DNA from: Acinetobacter sp. CFCC 10889
Lineage (GTDB): Bacteria > Pseudomonadota > Gammaproteobacteria > Pseudomonadales > Moraxellaceae
Assembly: GCF_003268395.1 (NCBI RefSeq)
Contig: NZ_LQXQ01000040.1
Location: 1 to 39,867, forward strand
Length of the DNA: 39,867 nucleotides
Direction of reading: 5' to 3'
Numbering within the stretch: the first letter of the stretch is position 1; every line of letters begins with the position of its first letter. The position numbers and the translations under genes were made by a program. Under the pieces are notes generated by a model that worked only from the letters and a program-made list of their open reading frames with translations, was not told the origin of the DNA and did no database searches. Positions 25,856 to 34,507 of this stretch are shown here, piece by piece.

Positions 25856-26873
25856 TCAAACATACTTTCATGGCTGTTTCAGTCATGTCAACACTGTTAC
25901 TCAGTGCATGTGACAATACAGCAAAAGTGCCAGAAAAACAAAGTAGTGCTAGTACAACAACCAATACGCAACCCATTACCATTGGCTATAGTGATTGGCC
26001 GGGATGGGTGGCTTGGCAGGTCGCAATTGAAAAAGGTTGGTTCAAAGAAGCAGGTTTAAATGTTGAATTTAAATGGTTTGATTATTCAGCATCCATGAAT
26101 GCTTTTTCAGCCAATCAACTTGATGCAGTTTCTGTATCCAATGGCGATAACTTGGTGATTGCGTCAGGCGGTACACAAGGCATTATGATTATGGCAACAG
26201 ATTATTCCGCAGGCAATGATGTCATTATTGCCAAAGAAGGAATTAACAGTCTTCAGGATTTAAAAGGTAAATCAATTGCCGTAGAAAAAGGCTTAGTGGA
26301 TCATTTGTTACTTTCTAGTGCATTGGAAGATGCTCAGTTTAAGCAAGGGGATGTGAAATTGGTGAACTCGATGACCAATGAGCTACCACAAGTCTTTGCT
26401 AGTCCTGAAATTTCTGCAATCGCCGTGTGGCAACCTGTTGCTAATCAAGCGCTAAAATCAGTGGCAGGTTCAAAAATTATTTATAGTTCTAAGGATAAAC
26501 CAGGACTAATTTATGACACTTTAACAGTGAATATGAGTCATTTATCTGCACACAAAGAGGAGTGGAAAAAATCATTCAAGTGTGGGATAAAACGGTGAAA
26601 TATATCAATGATCCTGCCACTCGTGATGATGCTGTAAAGGTTATGGCAAATAAAGTTGGAGTTGATCCTACACAATATGCTCAGTTTATAGCGGGAACAC
26701 ATTTACTTGATTTGGCTGCCAATAAAAAAGTCTTTAGCAAAGGTGCAGGCTTTGATTCAATTTATGGTTCAACTTACCATGTCAATAAGTTTAATGTGCA
26801 AAATGGCGTCTATAAAACGGAAATCAATGCAGATGGATTGATTTTTCCAAGTTTGTTGGATGAGTTGAAGTGA
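25852..26873 (+). pseudogene. ABC substrate-binding lipoprotein, urea-carboxylase-region type, frameshifted
   Basis: The first frame starts with a lipoprotein signal (VMSTLLLSAC, C20) and the NMT1/SsuA-like ligand-binding fold (TIGYSDWPGWVAWQVAIEKG, FKEAGLNVEFKWFDYSASM, LDAVSVSNGDNLVIASGG). It shifts to KKSFKCGIKR-stop at an A6 run (26566-26571). The remaining 90 or so residues (IIQVWDKTVKYINDPATRDD to the stop at 26873) continue in the next frame. One extra A would give a 340-residue protein reading HKEEWKKIIQVWDKTV. The family normally feeds a permease and ATPase beside urea or guanidine carboxylase; neither is here. Start overlaps the allophanate hydrolase stop. Either a pseudogene or a homopolymer error. 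Confidence 0.85.
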
Positions 26874-27210
26874 GTAGATATTCTAAAATTTGAGAATTTA
26901 TACCATTCGGTCAAAATTAGATAATATAAATTAAAGGTTTACACAGACTCGACATATATTGAAAAGTTTAAATTACTTTGCGTAGTCGATGCCATTCTTT
27001 TCAAGGATGAAAAGAAACAAAAATCCTTTGTTGGGTGAGAGGTTCATCCCTGAAACCTCCACCCAACGTGGCGACATCCATCTCGCCTCACGATAGCATC
27101 ACCACGTTTAAAGCAATTAGTGCAGAAAAGTAAAAGAGGCTAATTTATATAAAGTTAATTTAATAGATTGGTATTAAATATTCATCGAAAAGCAATTTAC
27201 CAAAGCAACA
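26874..27210. other. Non-coding region with compound palindromic element
   Basis: No coding remnant of permease, ATPase or carboxylase was recognised in any frame. The region contains two consecutive hairpins (26995-27016 and 27030-27067) followed by a relatively GC-rich stretch to about 27105, unlike the surrounding AT-rich spacer. Confidence 0.6.
26995..27067. repeat. Twin palindromes, probable dispersed intergenic repeat
   Basis: TTCTTTTCA (26995-27003) pairs with TGAAAAGAA (27008-27016) around a 4-base loop. Then GTTGGGTG-A-GAGGTT (27030-27044) pairs with AACCTC-CACCCAAC (27054-27067) with one bulge. Two perfect or near-perfect stems back to back in a spacer, with no T tract, suggest a REP-like or MITE-derived element. 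Confidence 0.6.
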
Positions 27211-27239
27211 AAAAAGGAGCTAAATTGACTTTAGCTCCT
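27211..27239 (-). terminator. Intrinsic terminator of the pirin gene
   Basis: AGGAGCTAAA (27215-27224) and TTTAGCTCCT (27230-27239) form a 10-bp stem; read on the minus strand it is followed by TTTTT. Confidence 0.9.
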
Positions 27240-27247
27240 CAACTCAA

Positions 27248-28114
27248 TTAAGCAAACTGACCATTTTGAAAATCAATAAAAGCTTGCTGAATTTCCGCTT
27301 CAGTATTCATTACGAATGGACCATGCGCCACAATAGGCTCATTTAACGGTTCACCATTCATGATCAATAATTTGGCATCTTGCAAACACTCAATTTCAAC
27401 CTGATCGACATCATGGCTTAAATATACAGTTTGTAGATTATGGAAAATTTGTCCATCAATTTTCACTTCACCACTCAGCACAAAGATGATGTTATTCCAT
27501 GTTGGATTTAACTCGAAATGCTGTTTTGCATGTTGATTTAAACGAACATCAAGCAAATTCAGTGGACTAAAGGTGTGTGGAGGGCCTTTGACCGTGCGTT
27601 GACCATCTGCATAATGACCTGCAATGACACGAATCATGCCTTGATCATGTTCAAGTTGTACTTCAGGAATATTCTTTTCAGTCAATTCCTGATAGCGTGG
27701 CTCAGTCATTTTGGCATGACTCGGCAGATTGACCCAAAGCTGAATCATGTCCAAATTTCCACCTGTTTGTGCAAAATTTTTGGAGTGATGTTCCGCATGC
27801 ATAATGCCACGACCTGCGGTCATCCATTGCACTTCATTTTTCCTAATCGTACCGCTGTTGCCTTTAGAATCATGATGTTGTAACTCTCCATCATAGACAA
27901 TGGTTACTGTCTCAAATCCACGATGCGGATGCATACCGACACCACGCTGATGATCGCCACTCGGACTGAATGGATATTGTTCAGTGTAGCCCATAACCAA
28001 AAGCGGACTTGTTTGATTCCCCATTTCACTCATCGGTAACATTGAGTTGGTTGGGAAGCCATCACCGACCCATGTGCTGCGGTTACTGCTATATACTTTT
28101 TCAATAGTTTTCAT
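27248..28114 (-). CDS. Pirin-family protein
   Basis: 288 residues, bicupin. The N-terminal cupin contains the metal ligands H62 and H64 in GMHPHRGFETV, and H106 and E108 in MHAEHH. The C-terminal cupin follows from about residue 160 (SPLNLLDVRLNQHAKQHFELNP). Bacterial pirins of this type bind iron and several have quercetin 2,3-dioxygenase activity in vitro; some modulate metabolic enzymes. GAGGAT precedes the ATG. It is divergent from a LysR gene, the usual arrangement for pirin in proteobacteria, so that regulator probably controls it. Confidence 0.92.
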   Translation of the reverse strand: MKTIEKVYSSNRSTWVGDGFPTNSMLPMSEMGNQTSPLLVMGYTEQYPFSPSGDHQRGVGMHPHRGFETVTIVYDGELQHHDSKGNSGTIRKNEVQWMTAGRGIMHAEHHSKNFAQTGGNLDMIQLWVNLPSHAKMTEPRYQELTEKNIPEVQLEHDQGMIRVIAGHYADGQRTVKGPPHTFSPLNLLDVRLNQHAKQHFELNPTWNNIIFVLSGEVKIDGQIFHNLQTVYLSHDVDQVEIECLQDAKLLIMNGEPLNEPIVAHGPFVMNTEAEIQQAFIDFQNGQFA

Positions 28115-28219
28115 AGTAATATCCTCAAATTGTATTTCACTTAATCATCAATATTGAGGCATGCGTGGTGGATTACAGGGCGGAAATGGCAACGGATTTT
28201 TCTATTTATAGGACAATGG

Positions 28220-29131
28220 ATGCAAAATCTTAACGATTATTATTATTTCGTACAAGTTGTGAAATATCAGGGCTTTACCAAAGCAAGTGAAGCCTTGGGA
28301 ATTACCAAGTCCAAATTATCAAGACGCATTTCGGAGCTTGAAACACGTTTAAATGTACGCCTGATTCAACGTAATACCCGCAAATTTGCTGTGACTGAAG
28401 TTGGACAGCAGTTCTATGAATTTTGTCTGAAAATTATGGATGATGTGAATAGTGCGGAGAATTTTATTCAAAGTACATTTTCAGATGAACCAACAGGTTT
28501 AGTACGGATTTCTTGTCCAGTTGCGTTGGTTGGGATGCCTGTGGGGCAGATGATCGCTGATTTTATGCAACACAATATGCAGGTTCGGGTAGATTTGGTC
28601 GCCACCAATCGCCGTGTAGATTTGATTGAAGAGGGAATAGATCTTGCGATTCGGGTTCGCAATACACCATTGGATGACAGCGATTTGATTGTACGTGAAT
28701 TGGATGCATGGGAACATGCATTGGTTGCACATCCTGATCTGTTCTTAGATACAATTGTGCCGCAACATATAGAAGAATTAAACCATTTACCAAGTATCGG
28801 CTTTCATGCACACAAATCATTTTGGACATTACATCAGTGCGATGAACCTCATATGGTGCAAGAGATTGAATTTCAGCCAAGATTGAAAACGGATGATTTT
28901 ACAGCAATCAAAGCTGCAGTTTTAAAAGGTGTTGGTATTGCTTCATTGCCTCGTGTGTTTGTACATGAAGAATTAAAACAAGGGGCTTTGATTGAGTTAC
29001 TGCCTGAATGGCATTTGCCCAAAGGTGTGATTTATATTGTTTATACTTCTCGTTTAGGCATGTTGCCTGCGGTGCGGGCGGTGTTGGAGCATTTGCTTGC
29101 AGCGTTTAAAGATTTGAATTTGGAGCATTAA
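28220..29131 (+). CDS. LysR-family regulator divergent from pirin
   Basis: 303 residues from the ATG at 28220; an in-frame ATG at 28154 would add a Trp-rich stretch absent from LysR proteins, and AGGA sits 5 bases before 28220. The helix-turn-helix is YYYFVQVVKYQGFTKASEALGITKSKLSRRISELETRL followed by IQRNTRKFAVTEVG, the CrgA/AaeR-like subgroup. The effector domain (VRISCPVALVGMPVGQMIADFM ... VDLIEEGIDLAIRV) is complete. A TTGAGG/CCTCAA dyad (28123-28159) lies in the shared intergenic region. Likely target: the pirin gene. Confidence 0.9.
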   Translation: MQNLNDYYYFVQVVKYQGFTKASEALGITKSKLSRRISELETRLNVRLIQRNTRKFAVTEVGQQFYEFCLKIMDDVNSAENFIQSTFSDEPTGLVRISCPVALVGMPVGQMIADFMQHNMQVRVDLVATNRRVDLIEEGIDLAIRVRNTPLDDSDLIVRELDAWEHALVAHPDLFLDTIVPQHIEELNHLPSIGFHAHKSFWTLHQCDEPHMVQEIEFQPRLKTDDFTAIKAAVLKGVGIASLPRVFVHEELKQGALIELLPEWHLPKGVIYIVYTSRLGMLPAVRAVLEHLLAAFKDLNLEH

Positions 29132-29271
29132 AAATCTTTAAATTTTAGCTTTTTGATGTGATGAAATACATGGATCAAGCCACCGTAACAGATTCGGTGG
29201 CATATTCTGATTGGAATTTTTCAAATCAATGGGGTCGATATTTCAGGCAGTTGCTATTGATCATAAGCATG

Positions 29272-29406
29272 TTAATGCGCACAAAATGCCATATTAAAAT
29301 ATTCAAAAAGTTCAGGTGTACTGAGCCAAAGCACCGCAGAAAGGGTAAATAAAACAATCAACCCAAGTGTGATACCAAGTTTTAACCATGAAAATGAATT
29401 AGTCAT
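29272..29406 (-). CDS. 44-residue membrane protein coupled to the MFS gene
   Basis: Starts MTNSFSWLKLGITLGLIVLF and ends FNMAFCAH. One clear transmembrane helix spans residues 8-29. Its ATG overlaps the last codons of the MFS gene (ATGACTAA, 8-nt overlap), so it should be translated by reinitiation after the transporter. Sequence is typical of the host. No family was recognised; a small subunit or regulator of the MFS transporter is the obvious guess. Confidence 0.62.
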   Translation of the reverse strand: MTNSFSWLKLGITLGLIVLFTLSAVLWLSTPELFEYFNMAFCAH

Positions 29407-30631
29407 CTTGAACCACAGCCTCCTCATTGACAAAGAAATGGACGATGACACCAAAAATACTCAATGCAATCGAACATGCCCAAATAATATTATAATTCCC
29501 TGTTAAATCATGATTTAAACCACCCAACCAACCACCAAAAAATGAACCGACTTGATGGGTGAAAAACACAATACCACTGAGCATGGTTAAATATTTCACA
29601 CCAAACATATTGGCAACGATGCCATTGGTCAGGGGAACCGTAGATAACCATAATATACCCATGATGATGCCAAAGCTATAAATCGTCCACACACTGAGTG
29701 GCAACATCAGAAAAGCCACAATCGCAATCCCACGTAAGCCATACAGCCACATCAACAAATGAGGTTTGGAAAATTTATCCCCTAAATAACCTGCACCATA
29801 AGTTCCAACAATATTAAACAAACCGACCAACGCAAGGAAAACGGTACCATTGGATGCATCAAAACCATGATCAACCAAATAACCGGGTAAATGAATCCCT
29901 AAAAAAACCACCTGAAAACCACAGACTAAAAAGCCCAAAGCTAAAAATAGAAACGGTTTATGCGAAAATGCAATTTTTAGAATTTGTTTAAATGTCAAAG
30001 CAGGTTGAGCTACTTTGGCGTTGGCATTTGGTGCAGTATACATTGGCGCTTTAAGCATCCATGCCAAAGGTACGATCAATGCGACTAAAATGGCACTGAT
30101 GACCAAGGCAGCTGACCAACCCATATTTTTAATCAATAATAAAGTGGTTGGAAGCATGATGAATTGCCCAAAAGAGCCTGCGGCACTTGCAATACCCATT
30201 GCCATACCACGTTTACTCGGATGTGCTGCACGACCTACGGCAGACAACAACACGGAAAATGAGGTGGCTGAAAGCGCCAATCCGATGATTAAACCTGCAC
30301 TCAGATCCAATAACCATGCTTCGGAGCTGACCGACATCAATAATAAACCGATGGTATAGAGCACCCCACCCACAGCGACGACGATTTTACTGCCATATTT
30401 ATCGGCTAATGCACCTGTGAAGGGTTGAACCGCACCCCACAATAAGTTTTGCATGGCGATGGCAAGGCTAAAGACTTGATGATTCCAATTGAACTCATGA
30501 CTCATTGGAACAAGATATAGCCCAAAACCATGCCTAATCCCTAATGATAAGGCGAGTACAAAGGCACTGCCAATCAGCATATAGATCAATGGTTTGGAGA
30601 ATTTGGTTTCATCAATTATGTGAGTAGTCAT
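29399..30631 (-). CDS. MFS transporter
   Basis: 410 residues from the ATG at 30631 (MTTHIIDETKFSKPL); a longer in-frame start at 30706 would add a non-family Cys-rich stretch. Twelve hydrophobic segments are visible. The motif between helices 2 and 3 is GALADKYGSKIVV (GxLaDrxGrr). IRHGFGLYLVPMSHEFNWNHQVFSLAIAMQNLLWG and the general pattern resemble the oxalate/formate antiporter and monocarboxylate transporter branch. Substrate not predictable; an organic anion is likely. A 44-residue membrane protein is coupled to its 3' end. Confidence 0.88.
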   Translation of the reverse strand: MTTHIIDETKFSKPLIYMLIGSAFVLALSLGIRHGFGLYLVPMSHEFNWNHQVFSLAIAMQNLLWGAVQPFTGALADKYGSKIVVAVGGVLYTIGLLLMSVSSEAWLLDLSAGLIIGLALSATSFSVLLSAVGRAAHPSKRGMAMGIASAAGSFGQFIMLPTTLLLIKNMGWSAALVISAILVALIVPLAWMLKAPMYTAPNANAKVAQPALTFKQILKIAFSHKPFLFLALGFLVCGFQVVFLGIHLPGYLVDHGFDASNGTVFLALVGLFNIVGTYGAGYLGDKFSKPHLLMWLYGLRGIAIVAFLMLPLSVWTIYSFGIIMGILWLSTVPLTNGIVANMFGVKYLTMLSGIVFFTHQVGSFFGGWLGGLNHDLTGNYNIIWACSIALSIFGVIVHFFVNEEAVVQDD

Positions 30632-30795
30632 ACAACATCCATGGCATAAGGCTAAAAAGATTGTATCGGATTCACGAAAACGACAAAATAAAAATTTAAC
30701 AATCAATAAAATAAAGTTATTCAGCAGACGATTTTGATAAGATGATTGCTTTAACTTTTATTCAATTATTTTCAATATGCTTTTATTTTTAAAGA

Positions 30796-30824
30796 AAAAA
30801 GGTCACTTTTCAGTGACCTTTTTA
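30796..30824 (-). terminator. Intrinsic terminator of map
   Basis: GGTCACT-TTTC-AGTGACC (30801-30818) flanked by A and T runs. It works on the minus strand for map and could also act on plus-strand readthrough. Confidence 0.9.
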
Positions 30825-30825
30825 T

Positions 30826-30850
30826 TTCATTAATAAATGCTATTAATGAA
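30826..30850. repeat. Second, AT-rich hairpin downstream of map
   Basis: TTCATTAATA (30826-30835) pairs perfectly with TATTAATGAA (30841-30850) around AATGC, directly between the map stop and its terminator. Confidence 0.7.
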
Positions 30851-30865
30851 AGCTTTGGCTAAAAA

Positions 30866-31693
30866 TTATTGTCCAAAACGAGATAAATCTTCTTCAGGAC
30901 GTGCGGTCAGAACTTCGACACCTGTTTTGGTGACCAATAATGTATGTTCATATTGTGCAGATAAACTATGATCTTTGGTCACCACAGTCCATTTATCCCC
31001 TAAAAGTTTGGTTTTCCAATCGCCACCATTGACCATGGGTTCAATGGTAAAGGTCATGCCTTCTTCTAGCACCATACCTGAGTTGGGTTGACCATAGTGC
31101 AGAACTTGAGGTTCATCATGGAACACAGTCCCAATACCATGACCACAATATTCACGAACCACGCCAAAACGCTCTGACTCGACATATTTTTGAATTGCAG
31201 CGCCAATATCACCAATGGTCGAACCTGGTTTCACGGTTTCCATGCCTTTGTACATGGCTTCTTGAGCCACTTTACACAGACGCTCTGCAAGAATAGATGT
31301 TTCACCACCGACGATATACATCATGTTGGTATCACCATGATAACCATCTTTAATGACTGTGACATCGATATTTAAAATGTCACCTTTTTTCAAAATTTTA
31401 CTTTCTGATGGAATGCCGTGACACACTACATGATTCACAGATGTACAAATCACATGTTGAAATGCTGGACGACCTGGTGCAGCACCATAGCCTAAACATG
31501 CAGGAATGGCATCTTGTTTATTGACAATCCAGTCATGACAAATCGTATCCAATTCAAGTGTAGATACACCTGGTTTGATATGCGGTTTGATCATATCCAG
31601 AATTTCAGCTGCAAGTCGTCCCGCCACGCGCATTTTTTCAATTTCATCTGCGGTTTTGATTAAACGACGGGGAGCTTCGTAAGTACTGTTCAT
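30866..31693 (-). CDS. map: Methionine aminopeptidase, type I
   Basis: 275 residues, slightly longer than the 264 of E. coli because of a short C-terminal extension (TARPEEDLSRFGQ). It removes the initiator methionine from nascent proteins. All five metal ligands are present: D110 (NIDVTV), D121 (HGDTNM), H185 (YCGHGIG), E218 (FTIEPM) and E249 (AQYEHTL); H92 (VCHGIP) contacts substrate. It lies divergent to rpsB-tsf, an arrangement shared with E. coli and other gammaproteobacteria. Confidence 0.97.
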   Translation of the reverse strand: MNSTYEAPRRLIKTADEIEKMRVAGRLAAEILDMIKPHIKPGVSTLELDTICHDWIVNKQDAIPACLGYGAAPGRPAFQHVICTSVNHVVCHGIPSESKILKKGDILNIDVTVIKDGYHGDTNMMYIVGGETSILAERLCKVAQEAMYKGMETVKPGSTIGDIGAAIQKYVESERFGVVREYCGHGIGTVFHDEPQVLHYGQPNSGMVLEEGMTFTIEPMVNGGDWKTKLLGDKWTVVTKDHSLSAQYEHTLLVTKTGVEVLTARPEEDLSRFGQ

Positions 31694-31820
31694 GATCTTT
31701 AAAAACTTTTGGAAATTTGTATGTGACTATGGTATAAATAGCCGCCCAAATTATCAAATGCTTTTCGTTACTTTCTTTTTGAAAGAAACAATGGAAATTT
31801 TGATCAGGGTAATTTAAAAA

Positions 31821-31875
31821 TCCGCACATATGTCGACACATTCCTCTGGGTGCCCGTAAGGGTGGAGAATGCGGA
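31821..31875 (+). promoter_or_regulatory. Structured rpsB leader, candidate S2 autoregulatory site
   Basis: TCCG (31821-31824) can pair with CGGA (31872-31875), CATTC (31839-31843) with GAATG (31867-31871), and CCC-GTAA-GGG (31853-31862) caps the structure with a GNRA-type loop. It ends 37 bases before the rpsB start. In E. coli, ribosomal protein S2 represses rpsB-tsf through a conserved leader; this structure sits where that site should be. The pairing is mine and unfolded by software. Confidence 0.55.
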
Positions 31876-31912
31876 CATATGGAGGCCTAACCCAAACTTT
31901 AAGGTAAAGAAA

Positions 31913-32662
31913 ATGGCAGATTACAACGTAAGTATGCGTGACCTTCTTCAAGCAGGTGCGCACTTTGGTCACCAAACTCGCTTCTGGAATCCAAAAATGC
32001 GTCAATACATTTTTGGTGCACGTAACAAAATTCACATCATCAACCTTGAGCACACTGTTCCTGCGTTAAATGATGCTTTGAACTTTGTAAACAATCTTGC
32101 AAGCAAAAAGAACAAAGTATTATTCGTTGGTACTAAACGCGCTGCTTCAAACATCATCCGTGAACAAGCTCAACGCGCTGGTCAACCATATGTTGATCAC
32201 CGTTGGTTAGGTGGTATGTTGACTAACTGGAAAACTCTTCGTCAGTCAATCAACCGTCTAAAAGACCTTCAAACTCAATCACAAGATGGTACTTTTGCTA
32301 AACTGACTAAACGTGAAGCATTAGAACGTACTCGTGAAATGGAAAAACTTGAACGTGGTCTTGGCGGTGTTAAGAACATGGGTGGTTTACCTGACGCATT
32401 GTTCATCATTGACGTTGATCACGAAGCGATTGCAATCAAAGAAGCTAAGAACCTTGGTATTCCTGTAATCGGTATCGTTGATACAAACTCTAACCCAGAT
32501 AACGTTGATTTCGTTATTCCTGGTAATGATGATGCGATTCGTGCTGTAACTCTTTATGCTTCTGCTATGGCTGATGCGATTATTGCTGGTAAAGAATACG
32601 CTCAAACTCAAGCGAATGCACAAGCGAAAGGCGAAGAAGCGAAAGAAGCTCCTGAGGCTTAA
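31913..32662 (+). CDS. rpsB: 30S ribosomal protein S2
   Basis: 249 residues, normal family length. It binds the 30S subunit together with S1. Signatures: [22 protein letters not shown] at the N-terminus and [49 protein letters not shown] in the second half; the C-terminus is an Ala/Glu-rich tail. The ATG at 31913 is chosen over an in-frame upstream ATG at 31850, which falls inside the leader structure; AAGG precedes it. Strong preferred-codon bias. Cotranscribed with tsf, 143 bp downstream, across a hairpin. Confidence 0.97.
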   Translation: MADYNVSMRDLLQAGAHFGHQTRFWNPKMRQYIFGARNKIHIINLEHTVPALNDALNFVNNLASKKNKVLFVGTKRAASNIIREQAQRAGQPYVDHRWLGGMLTNWKTLRQSINRLKDLQTQSQDGTFAKLTKREALERTREMEKLERGLGGVKNMGGLPDALFIIDVDHEAIAIKEAKNLGIPVIGIVDTNSNPDNVDFVIPGNDDAIRAVTLYASAMADAIIAGKEYAQTQANAQAKGEEAKEAPEA

Positions 32663-32730
32663 TGCGTTTGTTGACGCAAGCTTGTCATTTTTGCGACATG
32701 TAATGGTGGCAAATTAAGCGTCGAGAAAGC

Positions 32731-32766
32731 AAAACGGCCCAGATTCAATGTTTGGGCCGTTTTTGT
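32731..32766 (+). terminator. Intercistronic hairpin between rpsB and tsf (attenuator)
   Basis: AAAACGGCCCA (32731-32741) pairs with TGGGCCGTTTT (32753-32763), 11-base loop, then TG and a short T tract. A partial terminator here would lower tsf relative to rpsB. Confidence 0.8.
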
Positions 32767-32805
32767 TAAAAGAATTCATATTTCTACCGTATTTAGGAGA
32801 ACAAC

Positions 32806-33684
32806 ATGACTGCAGTTACTGCGAGCATGGTAAAAGAATTACGTGACCGTACTGGCCTTGCAATGATGGAATGCAAAAAAGCATTAACAGAAGCAAACGG
32901 TGACATCGAATTAGCGATTGATAACCTTCGTAAATCAGGTCAAGCAAAAGCTGCTAAAAAAGCGGGTAACATTGCTGCTGATGGCGCAATCACAATTGCT
33001 CAAGAAGGCAACAAAGCACTTCTTTTAGAAGTAAACTGCCAAACTGACTTCGTTGCAAAAGACGAAAACTTTGCTGGTTTCTCTGCACAAGTTGCTGCTG
33101 CTGCTTTAGCTGCAAACGAAACTGATGCGGCTAAAATCGCTGAATTGAAACTTGCTGACGGTTCAACTGTAGAAGAAGCGCGTATTGCTCTTGTTCAAAA
33201 AATCGGTGAAAACATCCAAGTTCGTCGTGCAACAATCGTTGAAGGTGACAACCTTGCAGTTTACAAACACGGTTTACGTATCGGTGTTGTTGTATCTTAC
33301 ACAGGTGATGCTGAAACTGGTAAAGGTATTGCAATGCACGTTGCTGCGTTCAACCCTGTTGCTGTAAATGCTGAAGGTGTATCTGCTGATCTTATCGCGA
33401 AAGAGAAAGAAATTGCAGAAGCGAAAGCGATTGAATCTGGTAAACCAGCAAATATCGTTGAAAAAATGGTGACTGGTTCAGTTGAAAAATACTTGAACGA
33501 AGTTGTACTTGAGCGTCAAATGTACGTAATCGACAACGAGAAAAAAGTTGCTGACGTACTGAAAGCTACAGGTACTACAGTTGCTCAATTCGTTCGCTTC
33601 CAAGTAGGTGAAGGTATTGAGAAAAAAGCTGAAATGAGCTTTGCTGATGAAGTTGCTGCTGCTCAAGCTGCTGCTGCGCAATAA
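32806..33684 (+). CDS. tsf: Elongation factor Ts
   Basis: 292 residues, close to the family norm. It is the nucleotide-exchange factor for EF-Tu. The N-terminal UBA-like domain is [31 protein letters not shown]; the EF-Tu-contacting motif [10 protein letters not shown] is at about residues 79-88; the core subdomains and the C-terminal helical module ([20 protein letters not shown]) are all present. AGGAGA (32795-32800) fits the ATG. High preferred-codon use. Second gene of the rpsB-tsf unit. Confidence 0.97.
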   Translation: MTAVTASMVKELRDRTGLAMMECKKALTEANGDIELAIDNLRKSGQAKAAKKAGNIAADGAITIAQEGNKALLLEVNCQTDFVAKDENFAGFSAQVAAAALAANETDAAKIAELKLADGSTVEEARIALVQKIGENIQVRRATIVEGDNLAVYKHGLRIGVVVSYTGDAETGKGIAMHVAAFNPVAVNAEGVSADLIAKEKEIAEAKAIESGKPANIVEKMVTGSVEKYLNEVVLERQMYVIDNEKKVADVLKATGTTVAQFVRFQVGEGIEKKAEMSFADEVAAAQAAAAQ

Positions 33685-33709
33685 TTTTACTGATTTAGTA
33701 AAATGAAAG

Positions 33710-33736
33710 AACCCCTCATAATTGAGGGGTTTTTTG
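33710..33736 (+). terminator. Intrinsic terminator of tsf
   Basis: AACCCCTCA (33710-33718), TAAT loop, TGAGGGGTT (33723-33731), then T run. Confidence 0.95.
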
Positions 33737-33826
33737 TTTTTATCGGAATAGAAGTGTGAATAATAATTGGGTGTATAGACAGCATTCTTCTATAATGTAG
33801 AAAATCTGGAATTAAATAGCATTCGT

Positions 33827-34420
33827 ATGGCAAATAAAACCAATCTGGGCATTGGCGGTGTAATTGTATTTCTTGCAGCAGCATATTTTGGCTTTGATCT
33901 GACCCAACAGAATAATGGATCTACAGGTCAACAGTCATCACAGTCGTCACAAGTACCACATGCAGAACAGCATTCTTCTGACAAAGGGCAGCAGAAAACT
34001 GAGCAACTGCAATCCAATGGCGCAGATCATACTGATTCAGCTCAGCATCAGGGGCAGAACGCTGATCAAAGCAGTCAAAATCGTCACGGACTTGAGGTTA
34101 TACGCAAATCTTTTGAGCGTAAAATCAGCAATGTACAGGTACAGTCTGCAGGGCAGGTTAAGGCAGTGTTACGTGATGACAATGAAGGCTCACGTCATCA
34201 AAAATTTATTCTGTCATTGGACAATGGTTTAACTGTATTGGTGGCACATAATATTGATTTGGCACCACGTATCGAAAACTTAAAGAAAGGCGATACGGTT
34301 GAATTTTTTGGTGAATATGAATACAGCGCACAGGGCGGTGTGATGCATTGGACTCATCATGACCCGCAGGGGCGTCATACAGATGGTTGGTTAAAACATC
34401 AGGGGCGAACTTATCAATAA
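33827..34420 (+). CDS. DUF3465 membrane-anchored protein
   Basis: 197 residues. A single N-terminal hydrophobic segment (about 8-25, GIGGVIVFLAAAYFGFDL) anchors or exports it. A 60-residue low-complexity linker rich in Gln, Ser and His follows. The conserved DUF3465 domain occupies about 95-195 (VQSAGQVKAVLRDDNEGSRHQKFILSLDNGLTVLVAHNIDLAPRI ... GDTVEFFGEYEYS ... GVMHWTHHDPQGRHTDGWL), an OB-fold-like region ending in a histidine cluster (HWTHHDPQGRH) that could bind metal. Family function unknown. Monocistronic between tsf and an AraC gene. Confidence 0.82.
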   Translation: MANKTNLGIGGVIVFLAAAYFGFDLTQQNNGSTGQQSSQSSQVPHAEQHSSDKGQQKTEQLQSNGADHTDSAQHQGQNADQSSQNRHGLEVIRKSFERKISNVQVQSAGQVKAVLRDDNEGSRHQKFILSLDNGLTVLVAHNIDLAPRIENLKKGDTVEFFGEYEYSAQGGVMHWTHHDPQGRHTDGWLKHQGRTYQ

Positions 34421-34507
34421 ATTAAATGGTAAATAGCGCAATTTTGTTCTATATCTTCTATATAGACATGCTAATTTATTTAGTTATTTGTTAAAAAGAA
34501 AGCTTGC

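Noticed and set aside
29158..29352. 64-codon plus-strand ORF after the LysR gene
   Set aside because: No ribosome-binding site, atypical composition, and it overlaps the better supported coupled 44-residue membrane protein on the other strand.
30632..30706. Cys-rich N-terminal extension of the MFS transporter
   Set aside because: Not compatible with MFS N-termini; the ATG at 30631 starts a normal cytoplasmic leader before helix 1.
31805..31814. Third copy of ATCAGGGTAA, as in the DUF2239 direct repeats, upstream of rpsB
   Set aside because: Only a 10-base match without the flanking bases or tandem arrangement; in a window this size one chance copy is not surprising.
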